From positions 1-64,000 of the forward strand of contig LPNH01000001.1 in assembly GCA_001543385.1 (NCBI GenBank): 64,000 nucleotides of DNA, read 5' to 3'. The translations under genes and the position numbers were made by a program. Below, in pieces: positions 50,201 through 59,144 of the stretch. Origin of the DNA: Candidatus Hemicellulosilyticus sp. P3 (GTDB lineage Bacteria > Bacteroidota > Bacteroidia > Bacteroidales > P3). Each line of letters starts with the position of its first letter. Position 1 is the first letter of the stretch. The notes beneath the pieces were generated by a model. It saw only the letters and a program-made list of their open reading frames with translations. It searched no databases and was not told the origin of the DNA.

Positions 50201-50878
50201 ATGAAGAATAAAGTATTGGTGGTTGCAGTCCATGCCGATGATGAAACCCTTGGTTGTGGTGGGACGCTTTTGAAACACAAAGCCCAAGGAGATGAGATTT
50301 ATTGGCTGTTGTTGACTGGACCGACAGAAAACCATCCGAGTCATTTCACAGACGAACGCATTCAAGCGAGAAAGGATATTGTAAAACAAGTGTGCGATGC
50401 CTACGAGTTTGATGGCTTGGAGTATCTGGAATTACCCACACAGTTGTTGCACACGCTGGACTTGCGCGATATTATCAAAAGGATTTCCGAAGTGTTCAAG
50501 CGCATCCAGCCCGATGTTATCTATACGATGTTTGCCAACGACGTGCACTCTGACCATCGTGTGGCATTCGACGCCGTCTATAGTTGTACGAAAAGTTTCC
50601 GATATCCCTTTGTCAAGAAAATCTATATGATGGAAGCCTTGTCGGAAACGGAGTTCGCCTTGTCAGTTCCGGCCAAGACATTTATCCCCAATGTCTATGT
50701 GGATATTACAGACTACATGGACAGGAAATTGGAGATTATGCAGATGTATCCGAAGGAAGTCATGCAGGAGCCTTATCCACGCAGCCTGAGCAGTATCAAG
50801 GCGTTGGCTCGCGTTCGCGGCAGCCGTGCCGGGGTGATGTATGCCGAGGCGTTCCAATTGTTGTTTGAGAGGAGGTAG
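50201..50878 (+). CDS. PIG-L/LmbE-family deacetylase
   Basis: The product has 225 residues. The zinc-binding AHADDETLGCGG (10-21) and the second-site HSDHRVAFDAV (about 111-121) are intact, so an active N-deacetylase of GlcNAc-type sugars is expected. It follows the FemAB-like acyltransferase by 11 bp and precedes a glycosyltransferase by 57 bp. Deacetylation followed by re-acylation with a different group is the simplest joint role. The C terminus (MQMYPKEVMQEPYPRSLSSI) is typical of sugar-type LmbE proteins. Confidence 0.87.
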   Translation: MKNKVLVVAVHADDETLGCGGTLLKHKAQGDEIYWLLLTGPTENHPSHFTDERIQARKDIVKQVCDAYEFDGLEYLELPTQLLHTLDLRDIIKRISEVFKRIQPDVIYTMFANDVHSDHRVAFDAVYSCTKSFRYPFVKKIYMMEALSETEFALSVPAKTFIPNVYVDITDYMDRKLEIMQMYPKEVMQEPYPRSLSSIKALARVRGSRAGVMYAEAFQLLFERR

Positions 50879-50935
50879 TTGTTTCATGTATGCGTTTGAA
50901 CACGAGCATTGGGTTGTTCTTCCATTATAGTTTAG

Positions 50936-52261
50936 ATGCAAATGGACAAATTAAATAAAATCCGGGTGGCCATGATTTGCCACTTCTCCAATGCGGAGAT
51001 GAGGTCACACCTGCCTTTAGATAACAGGAGGTTATACACTATGCTTCGCAAAACTCTTAGGATGCCTACCAAGGACAAGGGTTATGGCGATATTGCTTCA
51101 TGGGACGCGAATACCATTAAGTATTTAAGAGGGCGGGATGACATTGAACTTCATGTCATCTCAGCCCACTCCGGATTGCGGAGGCGTGTGGTGTCGTTCG
51201 AAGAGCGTGGGGTGCACTATAATTTTGTGAAGTGTGATGTTGCCACGATGTTAAAGCGTATCATACCAAATGATTCACTTTGGCGGAAAATGAATCCCAT
51301 GGTCAGGGACATCCGTCGGTTGGTCCATCGGATACAGCCCGACATGGTCTTGTTGATGGGTGCTGAAAACGCTTATTATTCAAGCACCGTTCTTGACATC
51401 GGCAATTATCCTGTTTATACCTTGTGCCAAACCGTCTACAACAATCCTGAACGGGCTGAATATGGATCTGTTGACAGCAAGAACGCTTCGACGGAGATGG
51501 AAATCTTCAAGGAGCACAATTATTTCGGAGTGTATTGCAAGAAACACTATGACCTGCTGAAAACAATCATTCCCGGCAAGTTTATATTCAAGTTTGGATA
51601 TCCTTCTACTGGGTCAATGCTGGAACCAGTTGTGTGTGAGAAAAAATACGACTTTGTGAATTTTGCCTTGGGCATGTCGGCCAAGAAAGGTTATCCAGAT
51701 GCTATTGAGGCCACGGCTTTGGTGAAAAAGAAACACCCGGAGGTGAAACTGAATCTTGTGGGGGGGGGCAGTGTGGAAATAAAAGCCGAATTGCAGAAGA
51801 TGGCAGACGACCTTGGAGTGCACGACAATGTGATCTTTACACCGTTCTTCGAGAAAAAAAGCGATTTGTTCCGGCATATTCAAAAATCTCGCTTTGCCCT
51901 TCTTCCCTGCAAGATGGACAACACATCGGCCACGATGAGCCAATCCATGAAATTGGGCCTGCCTTTGGTGGTTTATAAGACTACCGGGACACCCGCCTTC
52001 AATCGAGAGAAAGAGTGTGCTTTGATTGCGGAGAATGGGAATGTAGAGGAATTGGCTCAATGTATGCTCGACTTTTTGGAGCATCCTGAAAAGGCGCAAA
52101 TGCTGGCCAAGAATGCCCGTGAATATCAAGAAAAGTTAGCAGGGCAAAAGAAACAAAACGGAGAACGACTGATGGCGAACATCAGGGCCATCATTGACAA
52201 TTATCGCAATGGCACGCCTATTCCTCAAGAACAACTGTTTGATCCTCAAATGGATGAATAA
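50936..52261 (+). CDS. GT4-family glycosyltransferase with a G9 tract
   Basis: The product has 441 residues and GT-B fold. Donor-domain landmarks: FALGMSAKKGYPDAIEATAL (about 240-259), LNLVGGGSVEIKAELQKM, HDNVIFTPFFEKKSDLFRHI and LPLVVYKTTGTPAFNREKECA (about 342 on). The N-terminal acceptor domain is long and unusual, with VLLMGAENAYYSSTVLD. Codons 275-278 (VGGG) are a run of nine Gs (51760-51768); a one-base slip would cut the enzyme in its donor domain. Sugar donor unknown. Confidence 0.82.
   Translation: MQMDKLNKIRVAMICHFSNAEMRSHLPLDNRRLYTMLRKTLRMPTKDKGYGDIASWDANTIKYLRGRDDIELHVISAHSGLRRRVVSFEERGVHYNFVKCDVATMLKRIIPNDSLWRKMNPMVRDIRRLVHRIQPDMVLLMGAENAYYSSTVLDIGNYPVYTLCQTVYNNPERAEYGSVDSKNASTEMEIFKEHNYFGVYCKKHYDLLKTIIPGKFIFKFGYPSTGSMLEPVVCEKKYDFVNFALGMSAKKGYPDAIEATALVKKKHPEVKLNLVGGGSVEIKAELQKMADDLGVHDNVIFTPFFEKKSDLFRHIQKSRFALLPCKMDNTSATMSQSMKLGLPLVVYKTTGTPAFNREKECALIAENGNVEELAQCMLDFLEHPEKAQMLAKNAREYQEKLAGQKKQNGERLMANIRAIIDNYRNGTPIPQEQLFDPQMDE
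51760..51768 (+). repeat. G9 homopolymer inside the glycosyltransferase coding sequence
   Basis: Nine guanines across Val275 to Gly278. The frame is intact with nine; other lengths that are not a multiple of three away truncate the enzyme. Confidence 0.85.
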
Positions 52262-52269
52262 ATAATAAA

Positions 52270-53172
52270 ATGAAAATCAAAAAGATATATGTAAACGCGA
52301 TATTGCAATTCCTTGAAGACAAGGTTTTGCTGGTCCATGGCTCCATTGATGGCATTTATATTGATAATTTAGCCGAAGTTGAACGCGTAAACGAAACCAC
52401 ACTGGATTGGATAAAGCCATCTAAACCTAACAAACAGGAAATTGCAGAAAGCAGCAAGGCCCGTGTTCTTTTGGTTGATTCCAGTGTTTTGCCCATTGAA
52501 GGAAAGACCTTGATAGTTGTCAAGAGTCCCAAAGTGGCTTTGGCCGAGATAGGCAATCATTTCTTTGTGGAAAAGGTTGCTCCGGGCATTCATCCAACTG
52601 CTACCATCCATCCAGAGGCTAAGATTGGAGACAATTGTCATATTGGGCCTTATACTGTTATTGGAAAGACTTCAATTGGAGAGAATTGTATCATAGATGC
52701 CCATGTGAGGATATATGATGACGTGGTGATGGGGCATGATTGTGTGGTGAAGTCAGGGGCTGTTTTAGGAGGAGCCGGATTTGGCTATGAACGTGATGTG
52801 GATGGTGATAGATTCCGTTTTCCTCAAATCGGGCAGTTGATTATGGGTGATTTTGTGGAAGTCGGTTCCAATACCTGTATTGACCGAGGGGCCTTGGCTG
52901 ATACCGTTATAGGGGATTACACGAAAATCAATAACTTGTGCCATATCGCCCACAATAATAAAATAGGTAGAAATGTCATGATTACCGGGTGTGTAAATAT
53001 TTCCGGATCGAATGTCATAGACGACAATGTCTGGATAGCACCTAATGCTTCTGTCCGAGGCTGGGTGCATATTGGAGAGGGAGCAACCGTAGGGATGGCG
53101 GCTGTGGTGGTAAAGGACATACCTGCACATGAAACCTGGGTCGGAAACCCTGCCCGTAAGCTGGAAAAATGA
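52270..53172 (+). CDS. LpxD-like hexapeptide N-acyltransferase
   Basis: The product has 300 residues. From residue 105 it shows hexapeptide repeats of a left-handed beta helix (IHPTATIHPEAKIGDNCHIG, YTVIGKTSIGENCIIDAH, NNLCHIAHNNKIGRNVMITG). The GGAGFGYERD segment and the HIAHN histidine (acid-base) are LpxD hallmarks. The N-terminal 100 residues replace the usual uridine-binding domain. It lacks the C-terminal acyl-ACP helix of true LpxD and ends at NPARKLEK, so it is likely a locus-specific sugar N-acyltransferase, perhaps using an ACP-bound acyl group. It overlaps the next gene by 4 bp (ATGA). Confidence 0.8.
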   Translation: MKIKKIYVNAILQFLEDKVLLVHGSIDGIYIDNLAEVERVNETTLDWIKPSKPNKQEIAESSKARVLLVDSSVLPIEGKTLIVVKSPKVALAEIGNHFFVEKVAPGIHPTATIHPEAKIGDNCHIGPYTVIGKTSIGENCIIDAHVRIYDDVVMGHDCVVKSGAVLGGAGFGYERDVDGDRFRFPQIGQLIMGDFVEVGSNTCIDRGALADTVIGDYTKINNLCHIAHNNKIGRNVMITGCVNISGSNVIDDNVWIAPNASVRGWVHIGEGATVGMAAVVVKDIPAHETWVGNPARKLEK

Positions 53173-54227
53173 TGAAGGAGTTGGTACGTCGGCTGTGTAT
53201 TGAAAGCCAGTCGTCGATTTTGGCGGCGTTGAAACAAATGGATTCGATCAAGCGCAAACTATTGATTGTGTTGGAGAATGGACATTATCTGAGTCTGCTG
53301 AGCGTCGGCGACATTCAGCGGGCGATTATCCGGGGTGACAAACTGGAGCAGCCCGTCACGGCCATATTGCGCGACAAGACCAATGTGGCTACAATTCATG
53401 ATGACCGGCAGGAAGTCGAACGTTATGTCAAGGAGCATAAAACCGAATTTATGCCCATTATCGATGATGACGGAAATCTTGCAGATGTCATCTTTTGGGA
53501 TGAGCTTTTTCATACTCGGGTGGAACGCGTTTCACCTAAGTTCAATCTTCCCGTCATTATTATGGCGGGCGGTAAAGGTACTCGCTTGCGTCCGCTGACC
53601 AATGTGCTTCCTAAACCGCTCATTCCCATTGGAGAGCAGACTATGATGGAGGATATCATGGATCGTTTTGTGGAATGTGGTTGTCATGATTTTTATGTTT
53701 CGGTGAATTATAAAGCAGAGATTATCAAGCGCTATCTGGATAATCTTGACAAGCCGCAATACCATATCAGTTATTTCCAGGAGGACAAACCTTTGGGTAC
53801 GGCTGGAAGTCTGCACTTGTTGAAAGACAAAATCAACGACACATTTTTTGTCTCCAATTGCGACATCATTGTCGACGAGGATTATGGAGAAATACTGAGC
53901 TATCATCGCGAGAATCGCAATGAAATCACCGTTGTGGCAGCCATCAAAAATATGGCCATCCCCTACGGCACCTTGGAAACCAAAGAAGAAGGGTTGCTGT
54001 CCGACATCAAGGAAAAGCCGGAATATACTTTCAAGATTAATACGGGAATGTATATTCTCGAGCCGAGTTTGATTAAAGAGATTCCTGAAGACGAGTTCTA
54101 CCACATCACCTACCTTATCGAAAAACTGATGAAGGAGGGCCGTCGTGTGGGTGTGTATCCCATCAACGAAGGCTCGTGGATTGATGTGGGGAATTGGGAT
54201 GAGTATCTGAAATATATAAGAAAGTGA
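53169..54227 (+). CDS. CBS-domain sugar-phosphate nucleotidyltransferase (PtmE-like)
   Basis: The product has 352 residues. Two CBS motifs (about 1-115; LLIVLENGHYLSLLSVGDIQ, FMPIIDDDGNLADVIFWDEL) are joined to a nucleotidyltransferase domain with VIIMAGGKGTRLRPLT (about 128-143), PKPLIPIGEQTMMEDI and SNCDIIVDEDYGEIL. This CBS-nucleotidyltransferase order is that of PtmE-type GlcN-1-P guanylyltransferases of the legionaminic pathway and of related sugar activators. With the dehydratase (19803) and LegC (21587) it hints at a GDP- or UDP-amino-sugar branch; the remaining Leg genes are not in view. Confidence 0.83.
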   Translation: MMKELVRRLCIESQSSILAALKQMDSIKRKLLIVLENGHYLSLLSVGDIQRAIIRGDKLEQPVTAILRDKTNVATIHDDRQEVERYVKEHKTEFMPIIDDDGNLADVIFWDELFHTRVERVSPKFNLPVIIMAGGKGTRLRPLTNVLPKPLIPIGEQTMMEDIMDRFVECGCHDFYVSVNYKAEIIKRYLDNLDKPQYHISYFQEDKPLGTAGSLHLLKDKINDTFFVSNCDIIVDEDYGEILSYHRENRNEITVVAAIKNMAIPYGTLETKEEGLLSDIKEKPEYTFKINTGMYILEPSLIKEIPEDEFYHITYLIEKLMKEGRRVGVYPINEGSWIDVGNWDEYLKYIRK

Positions 54228-55456
54228 GTTTCAAGATAGATATGCGTTCAAAAGAAAAGATATTTATTGGCGTTGTCTTGTTTTATATAACATGTTTGTT
54301 TTTCCCTGTTATTACGGGATTATTGCATATTCCAGTATGGTTTCCGAGTATACTTGTCTCGGTAATTCTTTTGGCTATGTACCCCAAAGTGGTATTGCGA
54401 AATAAAACCTTTTATTGGTTGATGTTGTATTTTCTCATAGTTTTCTTATTTATTATTTTTGGACGCACAGTAAAACTAGATATTGGTCGTAGTAGTAGTT
54501 ATGTGCAATTGATTATTGAGTATGCTTTTTTATTGCCGAATGTTATTATTTGTTTGATATTGTTGTACTTGGATGATTATCGCATTGTTACGATATTAAT
54601 GAAATCAACTGTAATGATAATAATTGTATCGTTTGTGGTATTGTTAGTGCTAATAGGAAATGTAGATTTAAGAAGGTTGTCGACTGCCTACGAAAATGAT
54701 ATAGAGGTACAAACTCCTTCTTTTATCAATTATACCTTGTTGCATGTATATGCACTTCTAATCCCTGTGGTTTATTATTGTTGTGTGAAAATTAATGGAT
54801 TATATAAATATCTATGTATAGTGTTGTTAGTTCTACTTTCATATGTAGTGTATAAATCAAGTATTACAGCGTCCTTAATAATCGGAGTGGTCAGTTTGCT
54901 TTTGTCCATCTCTTTATCTTCAAAAAACATTCATAGAACTGTATTTTTCATAACGGTATTATTTGCTACTTTTATCGTTTTTTATTATTCTGGTGTTTTT
55001 GTTAGTATTTTGAAAGGAATTTTACCTTATTTTGAAGGAAGTGCCGTGGAAGAAAAAATTGAAGATGCGTTGTTTTTGTTATCTACAGGAGAGTCTGGTG
55101 GATCCTTTGCTGCGCGTGAGGATTTACATCAAAGATCGTGGGACAGCTTTTTCTCCAATATCTTGATCGGTGGAGGTATGGCAGGGGGTCATTCCTCGTT
55201 GATAGATAGACTCGCAACCATGGGTTTGTTAGGTTTCATTCCCTATTTTATGATTTATTATTCTATTATTAAACAGTGGGTCAAGCATTTTGATCGTTTT
55301 GGGAAAAGGTATTATTATTTGGGTGTTCTCTCTGTTGTCGTCATGTTATATTCAAAAGGTTTGTTTGGGCAAGAAGGCAATTTGGTTTTTATGGTGTTAA
55401 TGCCATTGTTTATAATGTTCCCCGATACATTTCTACAAAGAATGGATTCTAAATGA
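54224..55456 (+). CDS. wzy: Wzy-type O-antigen/capsule polymerase
   Basis: The product has about 410 residues, starting at a GTG that overlaps the previous stop, or 404 from the ATG at 54242. Roughly 10-12 membrane helices are visible (for example VIICLILLYLD, VFFITVLFATFIVFYYSG), with a large loop from about 270 to 320 (STGESGGSFAAREDLHQRSW then ILIGGGMAGGHSSLIDRLAT), which has the RxDLHxxxW and GG...H.S..D pattern of Wzy polymerases. Very AT-rich compared with the flanking nucleotidyltransferase gene, as is common for wzy. It polymerises repeat units delivered by Wzx. Confidence 0.85.
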   Translation: MSFKIDMRSKEKIFIGVVLFYITCLFFPVITGLLHIPVWFPSILVSVILLAMYPKVVLRNKTFYWLMLYFLIVFLFIIFGRTVKLDIGRSSSYVQLIIEYAFLLPNVIICLILLYLDDYRIVTILMKSTVMIIIVSFVVLLVLIGNVDLRRLSTAYENDIEVQTPSFINYTLLHVYALLIPVVYYCCVKINGLYKYLCIVLLVLLSYVVYKSSITASLIIGVVSLLLSISLSSKNIHRTVFFITVLFATFIVFYYSGVFVSILKGILPYFEGSAVEEKIEDALFLLSTGESGGSFAAREDLHQRSWDSFFSNILIGGGMAGGHSSLIDRLATMGLLGFIPYFMIYYSIIKQWVKHFDRFGKRYYYLGVLSVVVMLYSKGLFGQEGNLVFMVLMPLFIMFPDTFLQRMDSK

Positions 55457-55503
55457 CCAAAGCTTTAGTATTTCATCGTAATTAATTACAAAACAAATAT
55501 GTT

Positions 55504-56457
55504 ATGAAATTTAGCATCATTCTTCCTGTCTATAATATTGAGAAGTATCTTTCTGCTTGTATTGACAGCATCCTTGTACAGACCTTCAAGGATTATGAGA
55601 TGGTTTTGGTTGACGATGGATCGACAGATTCATCAGGCATAATATGTGATAACTATGCATCAAAACACGTTTGTGTTAAAGTAATACACAAATCCAACGG
55701 AGGTCAATCAGATGCTCGTAATGTTGGATTGAGAGCGGCATCCGGAGAATATGTTTTCTTTATGGACAGCGATGACTTGTTTTATACGAACGAAGTGTTG
55801 GAAAAAGTCGCATCAAAAACAAAAAACAATCCAGATGTTGTTTTTCATAAACATATAAAATGGTTTGAGAATACTGGTAAATATTCAAAGTGTGATTATG
55901 ATTATGATGAAAATATTGATGGACAATCTTTTGAAGAGGTTCTGTGCAAGCTGATAGACAATGACGCTTATGGGAATGCGGCATGGAAGAAATTTGTGCG
56001 ACGCGAACTCTTGGTTAATAATGGTATAGAATTCCAAACGGGTATTTCGGCAGAAGACAACGATTGGTTTTACAAAGTCGTATTGGTGATGCATTCTGTT
56101 GAATTGATTGATGAGGTGTTTTACGTTTATCGCCAAAGAGAAGGTTCTGTCACACATGGCAAATCTGAGAAATTGTTCGACAATATGATGTGGATTATTG
56201 AAAAATGGGCTGAAACAGTAAAATATTCAGAAGTGAAGAATGGTGTCTCCGTAATTTCAAATGATCTTGCTTATCAATATTGTAATGCTATTATTAATTA
56301 CTCTCAAACTGCCAAATCAAAAGATTCATTTAAAAGATTAAAGCAATATAAATATCTCTTTCAGTATGGCAATAATCCAAGGGTGAAATCATTCCGAAAT
56401 GTTAGTCGGTTGATTGGTTTAAAGGGATTAGTCGTGGTCTTATCCATATTACGGTAA
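55504..56457 (+). CDS. GT2-family (GT-A) glycosyltransferase
   Basis: The product has 317 residues. Classical GT2 N terminus: FSIILPVYNIEKYLSACIDS (3-22), MVLVDDGSTDSSGIICDNY (36-54), SNGGQSDARNVGLRAASGEY and the metal-binding DSDD in FFMDSDDLF (about 89-97). The catalytic-base region is GISAEDNDWFYKVVL (about 180). Retention of all motifs predicts an active inverting transferase. The C-terminal tail is polar, with no membrane helices. AT-rich like wzy, so the two were probably acquired together. Confidence 0.88.
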   Translation: MKFSIILPVYNIEKYLSACIDSILVQTFKDYEMVLVDDGSTDSSGIICDNYASKHVCVKVIHKSNGGQSDARNVGLRAASGEYVFFMDSDDLFYTNEVLEKVASKTKNNPDVVFHKHIKWFENTGKYSKCDYDYDENIDGQSFEEVLCKLIDNDAYGNAAWKKFVRRELLVNNGIEFQTGISAEDNDWFYKVVLVMHSVELIDEVFYVYRQREGSVTHGKSEKLFDNMMWIIEKWAETVKYSEVKNGVSVISNDLAYQYCNAIINYSQTAKSKDSFKRLKQYKYLFQYGNNPRVKSFRNVSRLIGLKGLVVVLSILR

Positions 56458-56478
56458 ACTTAGATAAAGATAATAATT

Positions 56479-56920
56479 ATGGCGTTGATAACTTTAGTAA
56501 AAAAGATGACAAAAAGCAGAAGTAAATTCACCCAACAATTATATCACAAATTGGTTAGGCTTATTTATGCGTGTGATTTTTCCCCAAAATGCAAAACGGG
56601 GGGGGGGGATTGTATTGAATCACAATTGTTTAGGAAGTGTTATTTATGCTGAGAGAATTGGTAAAAACACACAAATATTTCAGAATGTTACAATAGGATA
56701 CTCTCATGGGTCTAATAAAAATAAATCAAAAGGCTGCCCAAGAATAGGAGACAACTGTATGATTTTTTGTGGTGCTGTGATTATTGGAAATATAACAATA
56801 GGAGACAATACAATTGTTGCAGCAAACGCCGTTGTGACAGAATCGACCCCTCCCCATTCTATTGTTGGAGGCATACCTGCTAAGGTCATAAAAATAATGG
56901 ATAAAAGCCATCCTCGCTAG
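56479..56920 (+). CDS. Serine-acetyltransferase-like hexapeptide acetyltransferase, frameshifted at a G11 tract
   Basis: The natural start is ATG 56479 (MALITLVKKMTKSRSK, then KLVRLIYACDFSPKCKTGGG), which reads into a G11 run at 56598-56608 and then out of frame to a stop. The second part (IVLNHNCLGSVIYAERIGKN, then GDNCMIFCGAVIIGNITIGD, VGGIPAKVIK) is the hexapeptide helix and is open in the next frame, where a chance ATG exists at 56567. Ten or thirteen Gs would join both into a protein of about 147 residues of the CysE/WcaB-like group. So the gene is off, or made as a short form, in this sequence. It should O-acetylate a sugar. Confidence 0.8.
56598..56608 (+). repeat. G11 homopolymer (phase-variation tract)
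   Basis: Eleven guanines at the junction between the N-terminal segment and the hexapeptide domain of the acetyltransferase. Ten or thirteen would make one frame. Confidence 0.87.
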
Positions 56921-56931
56921 AAAGAATAAAA

Positions 56932-58224
56932 ATGAATCTTCCATCTGTACTAGTAGTTGCTATAGAACCATGGCGTGAAGACGGGACTGCCCATACTTTA
57001 AAAGATATCTTTTCGTGTTGGGACGCGTCCAGAGTGAGCCTTATCTACACAAGGTCTGGGTTGCCGTATACCGATGCTGCATCTCGTTTTTTTCAAATAA
57101 GTGAAAATGAGGTCTTGAATAATTTGATAAAGCCATGGAAATCTGTTGGCAAAGAAGTAAATAATTCGGTCAAAATAGATGAAGAATTGACAAAAGATGA
57201 GGATGCGCGATATGCCAAAGCGCACAAACACCACTCTATGGTGCTAACTTTGTGCCGAGAGTTTGTGTGGATGCTTGGGCATTGGCGCGGCAGGGCGTTG
57301 AATCAATTTGTACAGGATATAAATCCTGATTTATTGTTTATACCCATCTTTCCAACGGTTTATATGGGGTGGATACAGCGATATGCTATCCGAAAGACAA
57401 AGAAACCATTTGTATGCTATCTTGCCGATGATAACTATTCGTATGATTCCTGCAAGGGAGTATTGTCGTATTTGCATCGTTTTTGGCTGAGAAAAAATGT
57501 TCGTTGGCTTTCAATCCATTGCAGTAAGATGTTTGTGATTGTGGAAAAGGAAAAGGAAGATACGGACAAGATGTTTGGAACAAATAGTGTGATACTAACG
57601 AAGGCTATCGATTTTTCAAACAGGCCATACAATCCCCATCCGTTAAACAACCCAATACGTTTTGTCTATACAGGAAGCCTGATTATTGGGCGCGACAAAA
57701 CAATGGCGATGATAGCGGATGCTATTAATAGAGTTAACAAAGAGGCTGGAGAGGTAAAGGCGCGTTTCGATATTTTTTCAGGTGACGAACCTGTTGCAGA
57801 AGTAATGGGACATCTTAACAATGGTGCATGTAAACATCGTGGTTTCCTGCAGCGTTGCGAGGTGGACAGGGTGCAATCCGAAGCAGACGTGGTTGTTTTT
57901 GCCGAGGCATTGGAAGGAAAGGATTCAAATATTGCACGGCTTTCTTTCTCAACAAAAATCACTGACTATCTCGCCAATGGCAAATGCATACTGGCTGTGG
58001 GTAAAAAAGACATTGCCCCAATTGATTATTTTGAGAGAAACGATTCTGCCATTATCGCCTATAACGAAGAGGATATCTATAAGCAAGTGTCAAGAATAGT
58101 GAAGAGTCCAGAGTTGGTGTCAGAATACGGTAAGAAAGCATACGATTGTGCTATGAGAAATCACGAGAAACAGACAGTGAACAATCGATTTATTGAAACC
58201 ATGTGTAACGTTGTGTCAAAATGA
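56932..58224 (+). CDS. GT-B glycosyltransferase (GT4-like)
   Basis: The product has 430 residues. The N-terminal domain opens LPSVLVVAIEPWREDGTAHT; the C-terminal donor domain has IRFVYTGSLIIGRDKTMAMI (about 242-261), FDIFSGDEPVAEVMGHL and LSFSTKITDYLANGKCILAV (about 341-360). It resembles the family of large capsule glycosyltransferases but the donor cannot be told. Its stop overlaps the start of the next gene (ATGA), beginning a chain of overlapping genes that runs to 63923. Confidence 0.8.
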   Translation: MNLPSVLVVAIEPWREDGTAHTLKDIFSCWDASRVSLIYTRSGLPYTDAASRFFQISENEVLNNLIKPWKSVGKEVNNSVKIDEELTKDEDARYAKAHKHHSMVLTLCREFVWMLGHWRGRALNQFVQDINPDLLFIPIFPTVYMGWIQRYAIRKTKKPFVCYLADDNYSYDSCKGVLSYLHRFWLRKNVRWLSIHCSKMFVIVEKEKEDTDKMFGTNSVILTKAIDFSNRPYNPHPLNNPIRFVYTGSLIIGRDKTMAMIADAINRVNKEAGEVKARFDIFSGDEPVAEVMGHLNNGACKHRGFLQRCEVDRVQSEADVVVFAEALEGKDSNIARLSFSTKITDYLANGKCILAVGKKDIAPIDYFERNDSAIIAYNEEDIYKQVSRIVKSPELVSEYGKKAYDCAMRNHEKQTVNNRFIETMCNVVSK

Positions 58225-59144
58225 ATCTCATACTGACTGATAACCCCAGGGAATGTCCTGGCGATATGCCGGAAGGATATAGTCTTGTCCAGGTGGATAA
58301 CAACACAATAAAACAGTATGATGGTAATGCCAGGGTGGTGGTGGTCTTGTGTTCACGAGGTCTTGCAAAAGACTTATGGCGAATAAGTCTTCCGTCATGC
58401 AAGTTGGTGCAGCTTTTTTCTGTGGGCTATGACAATATTGATCTTTCAAAGTACAAAGAGAAAGATGTTCCTTTGTGCAACGCTGCCGGCATTTATGACA
58501 ATGTACTTGCCGAGTATGTGGTATATGCGATGCTTCTGTATGCCAAACGTTTTCATCATAGCCTGAATAACAGATGGTTCCGACCTTTGCGTAACTATCA
58601 CTATATGACAGAAATAGCGGGTAAGACAGTGGGGATTATGGGCTGTGGGAGGATAGGAACAGCCGTGGCGCGCCACTTATCGGGTTTTGGGGTGACAATT
58701 ATTGGCTATGCCAAGCACACAAAAGAGAAAGATGGATTCTCAAAGATATATCATGAGGATTCAATTAATGAATTCTTTTGCGAGAGTGATTTTGTAGTCA
58801 ATACGCTTCCTCACGATGATTCAACTATTGGCTTGATAAATAGTAAGGTGTTGGCATCTGCCAAGCCAAACATGACATTAATAAATATTGGCAGAGATTC
58901 CATCTTTAATGGGAATGACTTCTACAATCACTTAAAGGCACATAAAGACACTACAGCTATTTTTGATATGTTTGAACTGATCCCCAATCCAATAACAAAC
59001 AAATTCAGGCGGCTTTCGAATGTGTTGGTTATGCCTCGAGTGGCATCGATTTCCAAAGAAAGTGTGGAATCGTTAAAGCAATTGATATCTGACAATATAA
59101 TTGCTGCAATTAGTTTAGGCGAATTAAAAAACAGAGTTATATGA
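58221..59144 (+). CDS. D-2-hydroxyacid-dehydrogenase-like protein lacking the catalytic His
   Basis: The product has 307 residues with the two-domain 2-hydroxyacid dehydrogenase fold. NAD site GIMGCGRIGTAVARHL (about 140-155) and the Arg in LINIGRDSIF are retained. At the place of the conserved PHxxG histidine the protein reads VMPRVASISKE, so His is replaced by Arg, and the DxxxxEPxP segment is altered (FDMFELIPNP). It may be a dehydrogenase of altered mechanism, a sugar reductase or a non-catalytic NAD-binding partner. It overlaps both neighbours by 4 bp. Confidence 0.72.
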   Translation: MNLILTDNPRECPGDMPEGYSLVQVDNNTIKQYDGNARVVVVLCSRGLAKDLWRISLPSCKLVQLFSVGYDNIDLSKYKEKDVPLCNAAGIYDNVLAEYVVYAMLLYAKRFHHSLNNRWFRPLRNYHYMTEIAGKTVGIMGCGRIGTAVARHLSGFGVTIIGYAKHTKEKDGFSKIYHEDSINEFFCESDFVVNTLPHDDSTIGLINSKVLASAKPNMTLINIGRDSIFNGNDFYNHLKAHKDTTAIFDMFELIPNPITNKFRRLSNVLVMPRVASISKESVESLKQLISDNIIAAISLGELKNRVI

